A stretch of DNA of 64,000 nt from CAZHAX01 sp964530325 (GCA_964530325.1 CAZHAX010000010.1:55194-119193); one strand, 5' to 3'. Shown: positions 7,624 to 15,800, counted from the stretch's first letter. The notes: generated from the letters alone by a model not told the origin. Made by a program: numbers and translations.

Positions 7624-8868
7624 CTACAAGCGGATGATCGACCCACAGTAGTCGCACTTGATCTCCCGCATGCCGCGGACGATTTCCACGTCGAGCGTCG
7701 CGCCACACGTGGTGCACTTGGTGGGCGCTTTCCTCGCTGCTTCGACCGCGGTCTCGTCCTTCGGACTGGTCCGCTCGTTGGCTATCTCGCCTGACCGGAC
7801 CCTGCCGATGAGCGCCGCCCACTCATCATTGTCGGCCCCGATGACCCGCATGGTGACGCCGCTCAGGTCAGCGTCCGACGTGAACACGATATCGAGCAGC
7901 TGCTTGCTGCCCAGGAAGCCCTTCTGGCTGGTCTTGACTTCCTCGATCTGCCCCACCGTCACTGCGAATAGGGTTTCCTGGAGTTTCTCCTTCTCGGTGG
8001 CAATGAAGAGCACCTTCTTCGTGGTGACCTCCTCCTTCTGCTCGAAGATAAGCCTCTCATCCGTCACCAACAGCACCCCCTCGGGGCCGTCCTTCTTCGA
8101 CTTCATGTACTGGGCGCGCACGGCCAGGACGGGGTCCTCAGCAGGGTACAGCTCGAAGGTTGCCTCGTCTACCTGATCGAGCAGCCACCGGATCTGTTCT
8201 ATCTGCGTGCGGCACTGCTGGAGGTTTGTCTGGACATTCTCGTAGAGGGCCTCGACAGCCGACTGTGCGGCGCCGACCTTGTGCTCGAGTGTGTCAATAG
8301 TGCTGCTCGCCCGCCCAATCGCGGCGGAACCGCCGCTGGCGGCCTGGCGCAGCGCGCTCTCCGCCGCGGAGGCATCCATCTCCAGGTCCCGCGTTCGACG
8401 GTCGATCTCCTGGGCGACACGGTCTCGCGTCTCATCCCACTGCTCGGCCAGCACGCGCAGCTTCTGGTCCAGGAAGGAGCGGAACACGTATCCGCGCGTT
8501 CGCAGCGCCTCTACCTCGGCAGGGAGCATCGAGAGCCCGCTCTCGATATCTCCCATCTCTTGTCGCGCCTCGTTCAAGAGAAGTGATTCCTGGAGGCGAC
8601 CGAGTCTGTCCTGCAGGCTGCCTAGCTCGGCCGGCGCTCCGGCGACCGCAACGGCACCGGCTGCTGCTGCCCCCCCCACAGCGGCAGCGCCCACGGCCGC
8701 GCTGCTGATGTGGCTGGGTGGACGCTTGACGCTCTTGATTGCGCTAGGCCTCGGCGCCGTTGTCGTTTGCTTTGTGAGAGGCTTCTTCGTCTTGACCGTC
8801 TTCTGCGATACGCCAGTCTTCTTCGAGGTAGTTGACTTCTTCAGGCTTGTCACCTTCTTGGTTGCCAT
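7624..8868 (-). CDS. Coiled-coil/zinc-ribbon protein with histone H1-like basic head
   Basis: A 414-residue protein of unknown function with a clear modular layout. Residues 1-55 are rich in Lys, Thr and Ser (MATKKVTSLKKSTTSKK), like histone H1-type tails. Residues about 57-80 are almost only Ala, Gly and Val. Residues about 85-230 are predicted coiled coil (LGSLQDRLGRLQESLLLNEA and beyond). Residues about 240-365 (LTDERLIFEQKEEV, FLGSKQLLDIVF) look like a PH-like 'lipid or membrane response' beta domain. The protein ends with a two-CxxC zinc ribbon (CTTCGATL...CDYCGSII). The start is supported by GGAGAATCATC before ATG 8868. It follows prfB by 19 bp. Function cannot be assigned. Confidence 0.8.
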   Translation of the reverse strand: MATKKVTSLKKSTTSKKTGVSQKTVKTKKPLTKQTTTAPRPSAIKSVKRPPSHISSAAVGAAAVGGAAAAGAVAVAGAPAELGSLQDRLGRLQESLLLNEARQEMGDIESGLSMLPAEVEALRTRGYVFRSFLDQKLRVLAEQWDETRDRVAQEIDRRTRDLEMDASAAESALRQAASGGSAAIGRASSTIDTLEHKVGAAQSAVEALYENVQTNLQQCRTQIEQIRWLLDQVDEATFELYPAEDPVLAVRAQYMKSKKDGPEGVLLVTDERLIFEQKEEVTTKKVLFIATEKEKLQETLFAVTVGQIEEVKTSQKGFLGSKQLLDIVFTSDADLSGVTMRVIGADNDEWAALIGRVRSGEIANERTSPKDETAVEAARKAPTKCTTCGATLDVEIVRGMREIKCDYCGSIIRL

Positions 8869-8887
8869 GATGATTCTCCTTGGCTGC

Positions 8888-9977
8888 TTACCGGGCGCCC
8901 ATCGTCAGGCGCAGGTAGGACTCCATGAACTCGTCCAGCTGGCCGTCGAGCACGGCCTGTACGTTGCCGGTCTCGTATTCCGTGCGGTGGTCCTTGACCA
9001 TCTGATAGGGGTGGAGGACGTAGGACCTGATCTGGTTGCCCCAGCCGGCATCGACGTGGTCACCTTTCAGCTCAGCGATTTCCGCCTGGCGCCTCTCCTC
9101 TTCCATCTGAATCAGGCGGGCTCGCAGCACGCGCATGCCCATCTCTCTGTTCTGTGTCTGCGAGCGCTCGTTCTGGCAAGAGACGACGATTCCCGTCGGT
9201 AGGTGGGTGATTCGCACCGCCGTCTCGTTCTTCTGCATGTGCTGTCCGCCCGCGGTCGATGCGCGGAACGTATCGATGACCAGGTCGCTTGGGTCGAGCC
9301 TGATAGAGATATCGTCGCTGATGTCCGGCCAGACCTCGAGGAGAGCGAACGAGGTGTGCCGCCGATGGGCCGCGTCGAACGGCGAGAGGCGTACCAGGCG
9401 GTGCACTCCTCTCTCTGCCCGGAGGTAGCCGTAGGCGTTCTTTCCAGCGATGGTCAAGGTCGCCCGCTTTATGCCAGCCTCCTCGCCGTGAAGGAGGTCG
9501 ACAATCTCCGCTTTGTAGCCCCGCCCTTCGGCCCAGCGCAAGTATGTGCGCAGCAACATCTCAGCCCAGTCCTGGGCGTCCGTTCCGCCGGCGCCGGCGT
9601 GGATTGCCAGTATCGCATCGCCTCGGTCGTGCCGGCCGGAGAGCAGTAGCTGGAACTCGAAGCGGCCAATCTCCTGCTCCAGGCTATCCGTCTCCGCCTC
9701 GAGTTCGGAGCCCAGGCTCTCGTCGTCCAGGCGTGCCAGCTCGATTGCATCGCCAACGCGGCGTTCCAGGCCGCTGGAGTGCTCCAATTCCTCCTTCAGC
9801 GCGGAGAGGCGCTGCATCGACTCAGACGCTGCCTGCGCATCGTCCCAGAAGTCGGCAGCGCTGGCACGCTTTTCTAAGGAAGCGATCTCCTTCTGCTTCG
9901 CCGCCAGGTCAAAGACGCCCCCGGATGTGGTCGAGGGTGCTGCGTAGGCTGGTGAGGCGTTCGACTAGCATCTCCAT
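8888..9977 (-). CDS. prfB: Peptide chain release factor 2, with programmed +1 frameshift
   Basis: RF2 recognises UGA and UAA and triggers peptide release. The main frame (9910 down to 8888) holds the SPF tripeptide (LVRLSPFDAAHRRHTSF) and the catalytic GGQ loop (STAGGQHMQKNETAVRITHLPTGI). A short zero frame begins at ATG 9977 (or 9971), reads MEMLVERLTSLRSTLDHIRG and stops at an in-frame TGA at 9909-9911. Skipping one base there joins the frames into about 362 residues, the normal RF2 length; without the shift the N-terminal helices would be lost. AAAGGAG precedes the start. RF2 thus regulates its own synthesis through UGA termination efficiency. Confidence 0.95.
9908..9923 (-). promoter_or_regulatory. 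prfB programmed +1 ribosomal frameshift site
   Basis: On the minus strand the sequence is CGGGGGCGTCTTTGAC. The slippery CTT codon is followed by the UGA stop and a C, giving the classic CUU-UGA-C context, and a Shine-Dalgarno-like GGGGG lies at the usual short distance upstream. The ribosome slips from CTT to TTT and continues with GAC. This arrangement is well established for bacterial prfB. Confidence 0.93.
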
Positions 9978-10100
9978 CGGGCGACGAGGCTCCTTTGAGA
10001 AACGACGTCTTCGCGGGCTGACCTGCTGACCGGGGTCGGCTGGCTCCGTGCCGCGCGGCAACCGAATCAGCCCAGCCGGTCCCAGGATTGCAGCGCCTGG

Positions 10101-10129
10101 ATTATACCGCAAAGGGAAACGTAGAGCAA
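10101..10129 (-). promoter_or_regulatory. Probable prfB promoter
   Basis: On the minus strand TTGCTC (complement of 10124-10129), a 17-bp spacer and a perfect TATAAT (complement of 10101-10106) lie about 125 bp before the prfB start. The remaining sequence between prfB and the hairpin at 10164 shows no gene. Confidence 0.65.
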
Positions 10130-10163
10130 AGGCAGGCTGGTGTACGAGGGCGGGCGAACAGCA

Positions 10164-10196
10164 CACGGACGCCCCGTCGAATGAGGGGCGTCCGTG
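10164..10196. terminator. Hairpin downstream of the LysW-like genes
   Basis: A 12-bp perfect stem, CACGGACGCCCC (10164-10175) with GGGGCGTCCGTG (10185-10196), and a 9-nt loop. It lies about 95 bp after the last LysW-like stop and just upstream of the prfB promoter, so it likely insulates the two units. No T-tract follows. Confidence 0.6.
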
Positions 10197-10289
10197 CCGG
10201 GTTCCTGCAGTCAGGGGCTATCAAGTCTCCTGGCTATTCGTGCCCGGTCTGACGCATATCGCCAGGCGGCGAATGTCTCGTTCTGTCCG

Positions 10290-10577
10290 CTACAGGTCTG
10301 ATAGGTCGTGGTCGCCGTACGCTGCTCGGTGCAGCGGTGTGCCTTCGTAGCGATCCGGCGACGAGGGCTGTTCCAGCCACTCGCGCTCTTGATCGGCACT
10401 ACGCCGCCTGTCTTCCGCCCTGCGCTCGTCTCGCCAGTCGGCGAAATCCAGCTCTAGGGGGTCGACGTCGACCACCTCCAGCTCCGTGCCACAGGCGCGA
10501 CACCTGACCCGGTGTCCTTCGCGCGCGGAGTCCATAGTGATCCTGGCGTCACACTGAGGACAGTATGCCCCGTTCAT
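10290..10577 (-). CDS. LysW-like zinc-ribbon protein (longer paralogue)
   Basis: A 95-residue acidic protein. Residues 1-45 match the LysW carrier fold: CPQCDARITMDSAREGHRVRCRACGTELEVVDVDPLELDF, with two CxxC pairs for one zinc. LysW carries alpha-aminoadipate or glutamate through its C-terminal Glu in the EDWGE tail, used in lysine or arginine synthesis. Here the tail is a charged extension (RRAEDRRRSADQEREW) ending in DHDLSDL, so the attachment Glu is absent. No lys or arg genes adjoin. A carrier role is therefore doubtful and zinc-binding or a different partner is possible. GGAGAAGG precedes the ATG. It lies 48 bp downstream of a second LysW-like gene. Confidence 0.78.
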   Translation of the reverse strand: MNGAYCPQCDARITMDSAREGHRVRCRACGTELEVVDVDPLELDFADWRDERRAEDRRRSADQEREWLEQPSSPDRYEGTPLHRAAYGDHDLSDL

Positions 10578-10625
10578 AGCCTTCTCCAGGACCGAGTGGC
10601 TGCCGGCGCTCTGCGGCTGCGCGGG

Positions 10626-10811
10626 CTAGTCGTAGTCCTCGTCTTCGTCGTAGTCTTCGTCGTAGTCCTCTATTGGATAGTCCACGTCGAATGGGCTGGT
10701 GCTGATGACCTCGAACTCAGTTCCGCACTCACCGCACTTGACCGTCGCTCCCATTCGTGGGCTGTCCTCGGTGATGGTGGCATCGCATTCCGGACAGTAG
10801 GTGCTTGCCAT
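10626..10811 (-). CDS. LysW-like zinc-ribbon protein (short paralogue) with acidic Asp/Tyr tail
   Basis: A 61-residue protein with CPECDATITEDSPRMGATVKCGECGTEFEVISTSPFDVDY, the four-cysteine LysW-type ribbon. After residue 45 it ends in a repetitive Asp-Glu-Tyr tail (EDYDEDYDEDEDYD) encoded by a GAC/TAC/GAG repeat. Size and ribbon resemble the amino-group carrier LysW, but the essential terminal EDWGE is replaced, so canonical carriage of an amino acid on a C-terminal Glu is not supported. GAGGAGACG precedes the ATG. The gene is first in a two-gene unit with the longer paralogue. The 236 bp upstream hold no gene; a TATACT-like -10 near 10876 on the minus strand is only a weak promoter candidate. 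Confidence 0.78.
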   Translation of the reverse strand: MASTYCPECDATITEDSPRMGATVKCGECGTEFEVISTSPFDVDYPIEDYDEDYDEDEDYD

Positions 10812-11001
10812 TGTATCGTCTCCTCTTGATCACGTTGTACCCGCTGGCTCCTGGCCCCTGGCAGGTCGCAACGAGTATAGCACATCGTACACATCAGCTC
10901 AGTTAGGGATTGGTGAGTGGTCGGTGAACGGTCGGTGTATGTGCAGCCTGCCGTGCGTGTCGCCGGCCGGCGAGCAGAGCGATGCGAGTTCGCGGGAGGC
11001 G

Positions 11002-11030
11002 TTGACTAGTCGTGGATGCGATGATATGAT
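11002..11030 (+). promoter_or_regulatory. Promoter of the OmpR-type regulator
   Basis: TTGACT (11002-11007), a 17-bp spacer and TATGAT (11025-11030). The expected start is near 11037, leaving only about 10 nt of leader before the ATG at 11048, so the mRNA may be almost leaderless. Confidence 0.7.
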
Positions 11031-11047
11031 AACACTGGTGGATCATA

Positions 11048-11665
11048 ATGAACGTGGCGATTCTGGCATCCACGCCGGACGCTGGGGCTGAACTGAAGTC
11101 CGCCATCGGCGACATGGCGGACAGCTCGACCATTGTGGATTCCTGGTCGGAGCTAGTCTCATCGCTGGATGAGAACAGCGTGGACCTGGTCCTCGTCGAT
11201 CGGTCGCTGCTGCGGCTGGCGGACCTATCGACATTGGGTATCCTTGCGGGGCGTGAAAGGTGGCCACCGATCCTGCTCGTCGACACTGCCAGCGAGAGCG
11301 GCTTGGACTCCGTGTCGCTGCTTCGCCGCCTGACCAGGGCGGCTCCCGACACCTACGAGGTAGGCGGGCTCAGGATAGACACCCGCAAGAGGCGGGCGAG
11401 TATCGGTGAGCGATGGGTGACACTGCCCCCGATCCAGTACCGCTTGCTCCTGGCGCTGGCGAAGCGAGCGGGAGAGGTGGTGGCCTGCCAAGACTTGCTG
11501 CGCGAGGTGTGGGGATACGAATCGAGCGAGGCGGAGGCCCGCGAGTTGGTCAAGGTTCACATCAGGCAGATTCGCCGTCGCCTGGGGCTCGATCCGGAGA
11601 AGCACCACTACGTCCGCTCGGTCCGCGGCTTCGGCTACATGCTCGCTTCCCCGGATGACGAGTAG
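11048..11665 (+). CDS. OmpR/PhoB-type winged-helix regulator with degenerate receiver
   Basis: A 205-residue DNA-binding protein. The C-terminal half (about 100-200) is a Trans_reg_C winged helix: VGGLRIDTRKRRASIGERWVTLPPIQYRLLLALAKRAGEVV, then LLREVWGYE and VKVHIRQIRRRLG, ending with VRSVRGFGYML. The N-terminal half (MNVAILASTPDAGAEL...VDLVLVDRSLL) resembles a receiver fold, but the acidic pocket is poor and the domain short, so phosphorylation is doubtful. No histidine kinase gene adjoins. It may be an atypical or orphan regulator. The start has little Shine-Dalgarno support, consistent with the short leader. A terminator follows. Confidence 0.88.
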   Translation: MNVAILASTPDAGAELKSAIGDMADSSTIVDSWSELVSSLDENSVDLVLVDRSLLRLADLSTLGILAGRERWPPILLVDTASESGLDSVSLLRRLTRAAPDTYEVGGLRIDTRKRRASIGERWVTLPPIQYRLLLALAKRAGEVVACQDLLREVWGYESSEAEARELVKVHIRQIRRRLGLDPEKHHYVRSVRGFGYMLASPDDE

Positions 11666-11703
11666 TCTGCAGCGGGGGGGTGGTATTGCTGTCCAAGCTC
11701 TAG

Positions 11704-11728
11704 CGGCCCGGTTGATTCGACCGGGCCG
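11704..11728 (+). terminator. Rho-independent-type terminator after the regulator
   Basis: A 9-bp stem, CGGCCCGGT (11704-11712) with ACCGGGCCG (11720-11728), and a 7-nt loop, followed by TTTGCTT. Confidence 0.75.
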
Positions 11729-11895
11729 TTTGCTTGCCTGCCCACCGCTGCGCCTGGGCCTTCCTCGCGCCGGGGTGGTCGGGCCTCTGTAACTTGCGCC
11801 CGGGTACTCACGTTTCAGGATACGTAGGCACGAACGAGCCGCTCGATAGGCAACCAGCGGGCTTCGTGGCGGGAGCGAATGCGAGGAGGGCTGGG

Positions 11896-14508
11896 ATGAA
11901 CGGAGAAGGCGTGACGAGGTTGATCGGGCGCCGAATGCTGCGCCCGGCAGCGGCGACGGCGCTGGCAGTGAGCCTGGCGCTGCAGGCGGCTCCGGCGAGC
12001 GGGGCAATGGGCGATGGGGACGGCAGGGCTACCGCGGGCCTCCCGGGATCGATGCCGTCTCTGCTCACGATCCAGGCGGCCAAGCTGACGACGACGGCGA
12101 CGCAGCCCGGCGACAAGCTGGGCTACTCGGTGGCCGTCAGCGGCGACGTGGCCGTCGTCGGCATACCGGAGGATGACTTCTTCGGCGGCGACAGCGGCAC
12201 GGCATACGTGTTCGAACGAAACAAGGGCGGCGCGGACGTCTGGAGCCAGGTAGCCGAGCTGAACGCCGGCGGGGATGCCGCGGCGGGCGATCAGTTCGGC
12301 ACCTCGGTGGCCATCAGCGGCGATACGATCGTCGTCGGTGCTCCCTACAACGACGACGGCGCGGAAAACGCCGGCTCCGCATACGTGTTCGAGCGGAACG
12401 TGGGGGGAATGGATCAGTGGGGCCTGGTGGAGAAGCTGCTGCCTATCGATGCCTGGTACAGCGGGTGGTTTGGGCACTCGGTGGCGATCAGCGGGGACAA
12501 TGCCGTCGTCGGCGCCCCGCACGTCAACGGTGGTGCCTACCAGTCCGGGGTGGCCTACGTCTTCCGGCGCAACGAGGGTGGCGAGGACAGCTGGGACCAG
12601 GTGAAGAGGCTTACGGTCACCGACCCCACAGCGGACGCCTGGCTCGGCTTCGCGGTGGCAGCGAGCGGCGATGTGGTGGTCGCCGGCGCCCCCAGGGGCC
12701 AGGTCTGCGCTATCGAGGTCGGTGCCGCCTACGTATTCGAGAGGAACGCGGATGCCGGCGACGGCGGCGGGACGGCCGACGACTGGGGTCAAGTGAGAAA
12801 GCTGGCTGCGGGCGACGCAGCCGAGGATGACAAGTTCGGGCAGTCCGTGGCCATTAGCGGGGATACGGCCGTCGTCGGGGCGGAGTTCGACGACGTGGAG
12901 CAACCCAACTGGGCCGGTCACTACGTAACTGACGGCGGATCTGCCTACGTGTTCGAGAGAAACGAGGGCGGGGCGAACCAATGGGGAGAGGTAGCGCAGC
13001 TGGCGTCGGATGACCCCATGATGTTCGACTACATGGGCAACGCTGTGGCGATCAGCGGTGATGCTGTAGTGGTCGCCGCCTTCTGCGCCGAAAGCCAGGA
13101 CGGACTGGCCTACCTGTTTGAGCGCAACTGGGGCGGGGCGGATGGCTGGGGTCTGGTGGAGACGTTTGCCCCCAGCGCAGGGCTGCCCGACATCCGCTTC
13201 GGGCTCTCGATAGCCGTCAGCGGCGATACGATCGTCGCCGGCGCCCCCTACGACGACGAGAAGGGATACGCCTCCGGCGCCGCCTACGTCTTCGTGCGCC
13301 GGGGGGCGAGCTGGGACCAGAGCGGGAAGACGGGCGCCACGGATCCCGAGTTCGCCGATCACTTTGGGGAGGCGGTGGCCATCAGTGGAGATACCATTCT
13401 CATTGGCACGCCAGGCGAGGACGACGGCGGGTCATCTTCCGGGGCGGCCTACGTGATGGAGCGGAATGAGACCGGCGAGGATGGCTGGGGCCAGGTCCGC
13501 AAGCTGGTCGCATCCCCGCCTGCCAACGCTCGGATGGGCTCGTCCGTCGCCATAGATGTGGACACCGGGGTCGTCGGGGCGCCTGGCGCAGCTACGGCCT
13601 TGATCTACCGGCGCAACCACGGCGGGGCGGACAACTGGGGCCACTTCCTCACCCTGACTGGCGCGAGCGGGGGCAGCTTCGGCTGTGCGGTGGCGATCAG
13701 CGCTGACACGATCGTCGTCGGCGCGTCGAACGAGCGCCAAGGAGGGTTCGACGGAGCCGGCGCTGCCTACGTATATGAGCGCAACCAGGGCGGGGCGGAC
13801 GTCTGGGGACTGACGGCTGTGCTGACGGCGACGATCGATGCCGGGACGGGAGAGCGCTTCGGCCATTCCGTCGCCATCAGTGGAGACACGATCATCGTCG
13901 GGGCCTACTACGACGACGCCGGTGCGGCCTACCTCTTCGAGAAGGATCACGACGGGGCCAACGGCTGGCACCGCGATCGGAAACTGACGGGCGGCGACCC
14001 CGGTGTGATGGACTGGTTCGGCCATTCAGTTTCGATCAGTGGCGATACCGTCGCCGTTGGCGCGCCGTTGCACGGTGGCTCCAGCGGGGCCGTCTACGTC
14101 TTCGAGAGGAACTGGGGCGGCTGCCAGGATCTGTGGGGGCAGGTGGCGAAACTCACTCCCGGTGACGCCTCCACGGGAGATCACTACTTCGGGTGGACCG
14201 CCTCGATCGGCAACGACACAGTCGCCGCCGGGTCGTACGCCTTCGACGCTTCCGGCACCGACTCCGGCGCGGCCTACGTTTTCGAGCGCAACGTCGGTGG
14301 GCCGGACAACTGGGGCCAGATGGACAAGGTCGTTGCGGAGGACGAAGTCGCATATGACTACTTCGCCTATTCGGTGGCTATCTCGGGCCGGCAGGTCGTT
14401 GTCGGTGCCCCATACGACGACGATGGGGCCAGCGGTGCGGGATCGGCCTACGTCTTCCGCCTGAACGCCGCCAGGGTCTTCGTGCCGCTCGTTCTGCGGA
14501 GCTGGTAG
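11896..14508 (+). CDS. Secreted FG-GAP-like beta-propeller protein, 14 repeats
   Basis: An 870-residue exported protein of unknown role. ATG 11896 is preferred because GAGGAGGG precedes it and a good signal peptide follows (RMLRPAAATALAVSLALQAAPASGAMG). The rest is 14 tandem repeats of roughly 58-60 residues around FGxSVAISGDTIVVGAPYDD...AYVFERNxGGxDxWGQV, a FG-GAP/integrin-like propeller pattern. Fourteen units would make two seven-bladed propellers (inference). It ends RVFVPLVLRSW, a short hydrophobic PLVLR tail seen at the end of many Chloroflexota exported proteins and possibly a sorting or anchoring signal. Repeats 9 and 13 are the most diverged. The gene stands alone between two terminators. 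Confidence 0.88.
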   Translation: MNGEGVTRLIGRRMLRPAAATALAVSLALQAAPASGAMGDGDGRATAGLPGSMPSLLTIQAAKLTTTATQPGDKLGYSVAVSGDVAVVGIPEDDFFGGDSGTAYVFERNKGGADVWSQVAELNAGGDAAAGDQFGTSVAISGDTIVVGAPYNDDGAENAGSAYVFERNVGGMDQWGLVEKLLPIDAWYSGWFGHSVAISGDNAVVGAPHVNGGAYQSGVAYVFRRNEGGEDSWDQVKRLTVTDPTADAWLGFAVAASGDVVVAGAPRGQVCAIEVGAAYVFERNADAGDGGGTADDWGQVRKLAAGDAAEDDKFGQSVAISGDTAVVGAEFDDVEQPNWAGHYVTDGGSAYVFERNEGGANQWGEVAQLASDDPMMFDYMGNAVAISGDAVVVAAFCAESQDGLAYLFERNWGGADGWGLVETFAPSAGLPDIRFGLSIAVSGDTIVAGAPYDDEKGYASGAAYVFVRRGASWDQSGKTGATDPEFADHFGEAVAISGDTILIGTPGEDDGGSSSGAAYVMERNETGEDGWGQVRKLVASPPANARMGSSVAIDVDTGVVGAPGAATALIYRRNHGGADNWGHFLTLTGASGGSFGCAVAISADTIVVGASNERQGGFDGAGAAYVYERNQGGADVWGLTAVLTATIDAGTGERFGHSVAISGDTIIVGAYYDDAGAAYLFEKDHDGANGWHRDRKLTGGDPGVMDWFGHSVSISGDTVAVGAPLHGGSSGAVYVFERNWGGCQDLWGQVAKLTPGDASTGDHYFGWTASIGNDTVAAGSYAFDASGTDSGAAYVFERNVGGPDNWGQMDKVVAEDEVAYDYFAYSVAISGRQVVVGAPYDDDGASGAGSAYVFRLNAARVFVPLVLRSW

Positions 14509-14537
14509 GGCCGGGGCCCAGCACTGGCTGCCTGATT

Positions 14538-14571
14538 CGAGCCTCCTGTGCCTGTGGGCACAGGAGGCTCG
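14538..14571 (+). terminator. Strong terminator hairpin after the propeller gene
   Basis: A 15-bp perfect stem, CGAGCCTCCTGTGCC (14538-14552) with GGCACAGGAGGCTCG (14557-14571), and a 4-nt loop, followed by TTGT. Confidence 0.75.
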
Positions 14572-14599
14572 TTGTGGAGCTGCGCATGCGGCGCGATGC

Positions 14600-14628
14600 T
14601 TGCCCGGCGCGCCGAAGGAGGGTAGAAT
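14600..14628 (+). promoter_or_regulatory. Candidate promoter of the lipoprotein-arfB-M23 group
   Basis: TTGCCC (14600-14605), a 17-bp spacer and TAGAAT (14623-14628), about 20 bp before the GTG at 14650. Moderate match. Confidence 0.5.
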
Positions 14629-14649
14629 AGCTTCGGGGGCTGAGACTGC

Positions 14650-15336
14650 GTGGCGCACGGCACACACTCCCGCGGCGGGAGACAAGCGATAGGGCGACTT
14701 GCGGTCGGGCTGGCAGCACTAGCGGCGCTGACTGTGGCCTGTGACGCGTCCGGCGCGCCGTCTGGCTCGCCGAGCCCCTTCGTCTGGCCCACCCCGTCGC
14801 CTACGGTGCCACTCCAGACGCGCCGCCCTTCGCCGACGGCGACCTCGAGCGTGCCCACCGCCACGCCGGAGCCGACTGCGACATCAACGCCGGCCCCATC
14901 CCCCTACATCGGCGTTCAGTACGTCGGAGGCACGCTGGGAGGTGTGTGGACCCTGGCTGCCGTCCGCCATGGTGTGCACGCCGACAGCGTGCGCCTCGTT
15001 ATCGAAATGGTCGAGCCCGGCGATCACGTCCCGCTGTTCCGGGCTGTGGAAGTGGACAACGAAGCGAACCCCTTCCCGGGTGGGCACGACCCAACATGGG
15101 GCGCGGCCCGCATCGATCTGTTCATCAGCGATCTGTACGCCTATGGTTACCCTCTGGGCGATGAGCTCCCCATTGAGCTGGATGGCAACCCGTGCGTGAC
15201 CCGCATCGGCAGCTACCCGACCTATGACGACGCTCTGCTCGGCTTCTCTATCGGGTTGAGGGAGCCAGCGGCGTACGAGGTGCACGAACTGACCAGCCCG
15301 GTGCGGATAGTCGTCGATGTCTGGCACGGGCAGTGA
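14650..15336 (+). CDS. Putative lipoprotein with Pro/Thr linker
   Basis: A 228-residue protein of unknown function that starts at GTG 14650. A twin-Gly/Arg head (HSRGGRQAIGRLAVGL) and a hydrophobic stretch end in ALTVAC, a plausible though imperfect lipobox. A low-complexity Pro/Ser/Thr linker follows to about residue 80 (SPFVWPTPSPTVPLQTRRP, PTATPEPTATSTPAPSP). The folded domain (about 85-228) contains VQYVGGTLGGVWTLAAVRHGVHADSVRLVIEM and ends in SPVRIVVDVWHG, which resembles the AMIN-like domain of surface proteins; this is a tentative comparison. It is 29 bp before arfB and probably cotranscribed with it. Confidence 0.75.
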   Translation: MAHGTHSRGGRQAIGRLAVGLAALAALTVACDASGAPSGSPSPFVWPTPSPTVPLQTRRPSPTATSSVPTATPEPTATSTPAPSPYIGVQYVGGTLGGVWTLAAVRHGVHADSVRLVIEMVEPGDHVPLFRAVEVDNEANPFPGGHDPTWGAARIDLFISDLYAYGYPLGDELPIELDGNPCVTRIGSYPTYDDALLGFSIGLREPAAYEVHELTSPVRIVVDVWHGQ

Positions 15337-15365
15337 CGCCTACTGCGCGGAGTAGTCATGCCCAC

Positions 15366-15797
15366 ATGCCTGTGATTCAGATCACATCGAGCATCGCCAT
15401 CGACGAAAGCGAGATCGGGCTCGAGTTCGTCCGGGCCTCTGGCCCCGGCGGCCAGAAGGTGAACCGGGCCGCGACGGCGGTTCAGCTGCGGTTCGACGTA
15501 GCCCGGTCTCCCTCGCTCTCAGACGATGTCCGCCGGCGCCTTATGCGCATCGCCGGGAGCAGGCTGACGAAGGAGGGGGTCGTTGTCATAGATGCCCGCC
15601 GCTTCCGCACGCAAGAACGGAACCGCCAGGACGCAATCGAGCGACTGGTCGGGCTGATCCGCAGAGCGGCGGACCGGCCCGAGGCGCGCCGCAGCACACG
15701 GCCATCGCAGGCTGCTCGTCTGCGACGGCTGGAGGCGAAGCGCCACCGGAGCCAGCGCAAGCGAATGCGTCGTTCTGTACCCCACCCGGAGGACTGA
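15366..15797 (+). CDS. arfB: ArfB/YaeJ-type peptidyl-tRNA hydrolase, ribosome rescue
   Basis: A 143-residue release-factor-like hydrolase that frees stalled ribosomes. It has the RF-1 core with the catalytic GGQ in FVRASGPGGQKVNRAATAVQLRFD, and the family continuation SRLTKEGVVVIDARRFRTQERNRQDAIERL. The C-terminus is very basic (RRLEAKRHRSQRKRMRRS), as in ArfB where that tail enters the empty mRNA channel. It lacks the codon-recognition domain of RF1/RF2. ATG 15366 is chosen since the family begins just before the strand that reads IQITSSIAIDESEI; an upstream in-frame start at 15333 would overlap the previous gene. It is followed after 3 bp by the M23 gene. Confidence 0.92.
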   Translation: MPVIQITSSIAIDESEIGLEFVRASGPGGQKVNRAATAVQLRFDVARSPSLSDDVRRRLMRIAGSRLTKEGVVVIDARRFRTQERNRQDAIERLVGLIRRAADRPEARRSTRPSQAARLRRLEAKRHRSQRKRMRRSVPHPED

Positions 15798-15800
15798 CGA

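Noticed and set aside
10290..10811. LysW-type genes as proof of alpha-aminoadipate lysine synthesis here
   Set aside because: The C-terminal Glu tail is absent in both and no lysine pathway genes are nearby, so the pathway is not supported.
11815..13362. 515-codon minus-strand open frame opposite the propeller gene
   Set aside because: The repeat gene on the plus strand is complete with signal peptide. The antisense frame only mirrors its repeated codons.
12120..14460. Regularly spaced repeats resembling a CRISPR or satellite array
   Set aside because: The spacing is about 175-180 bp and the repeats keep a reading frame as protein repeats; no constant direct repeat with unique spacers exists.
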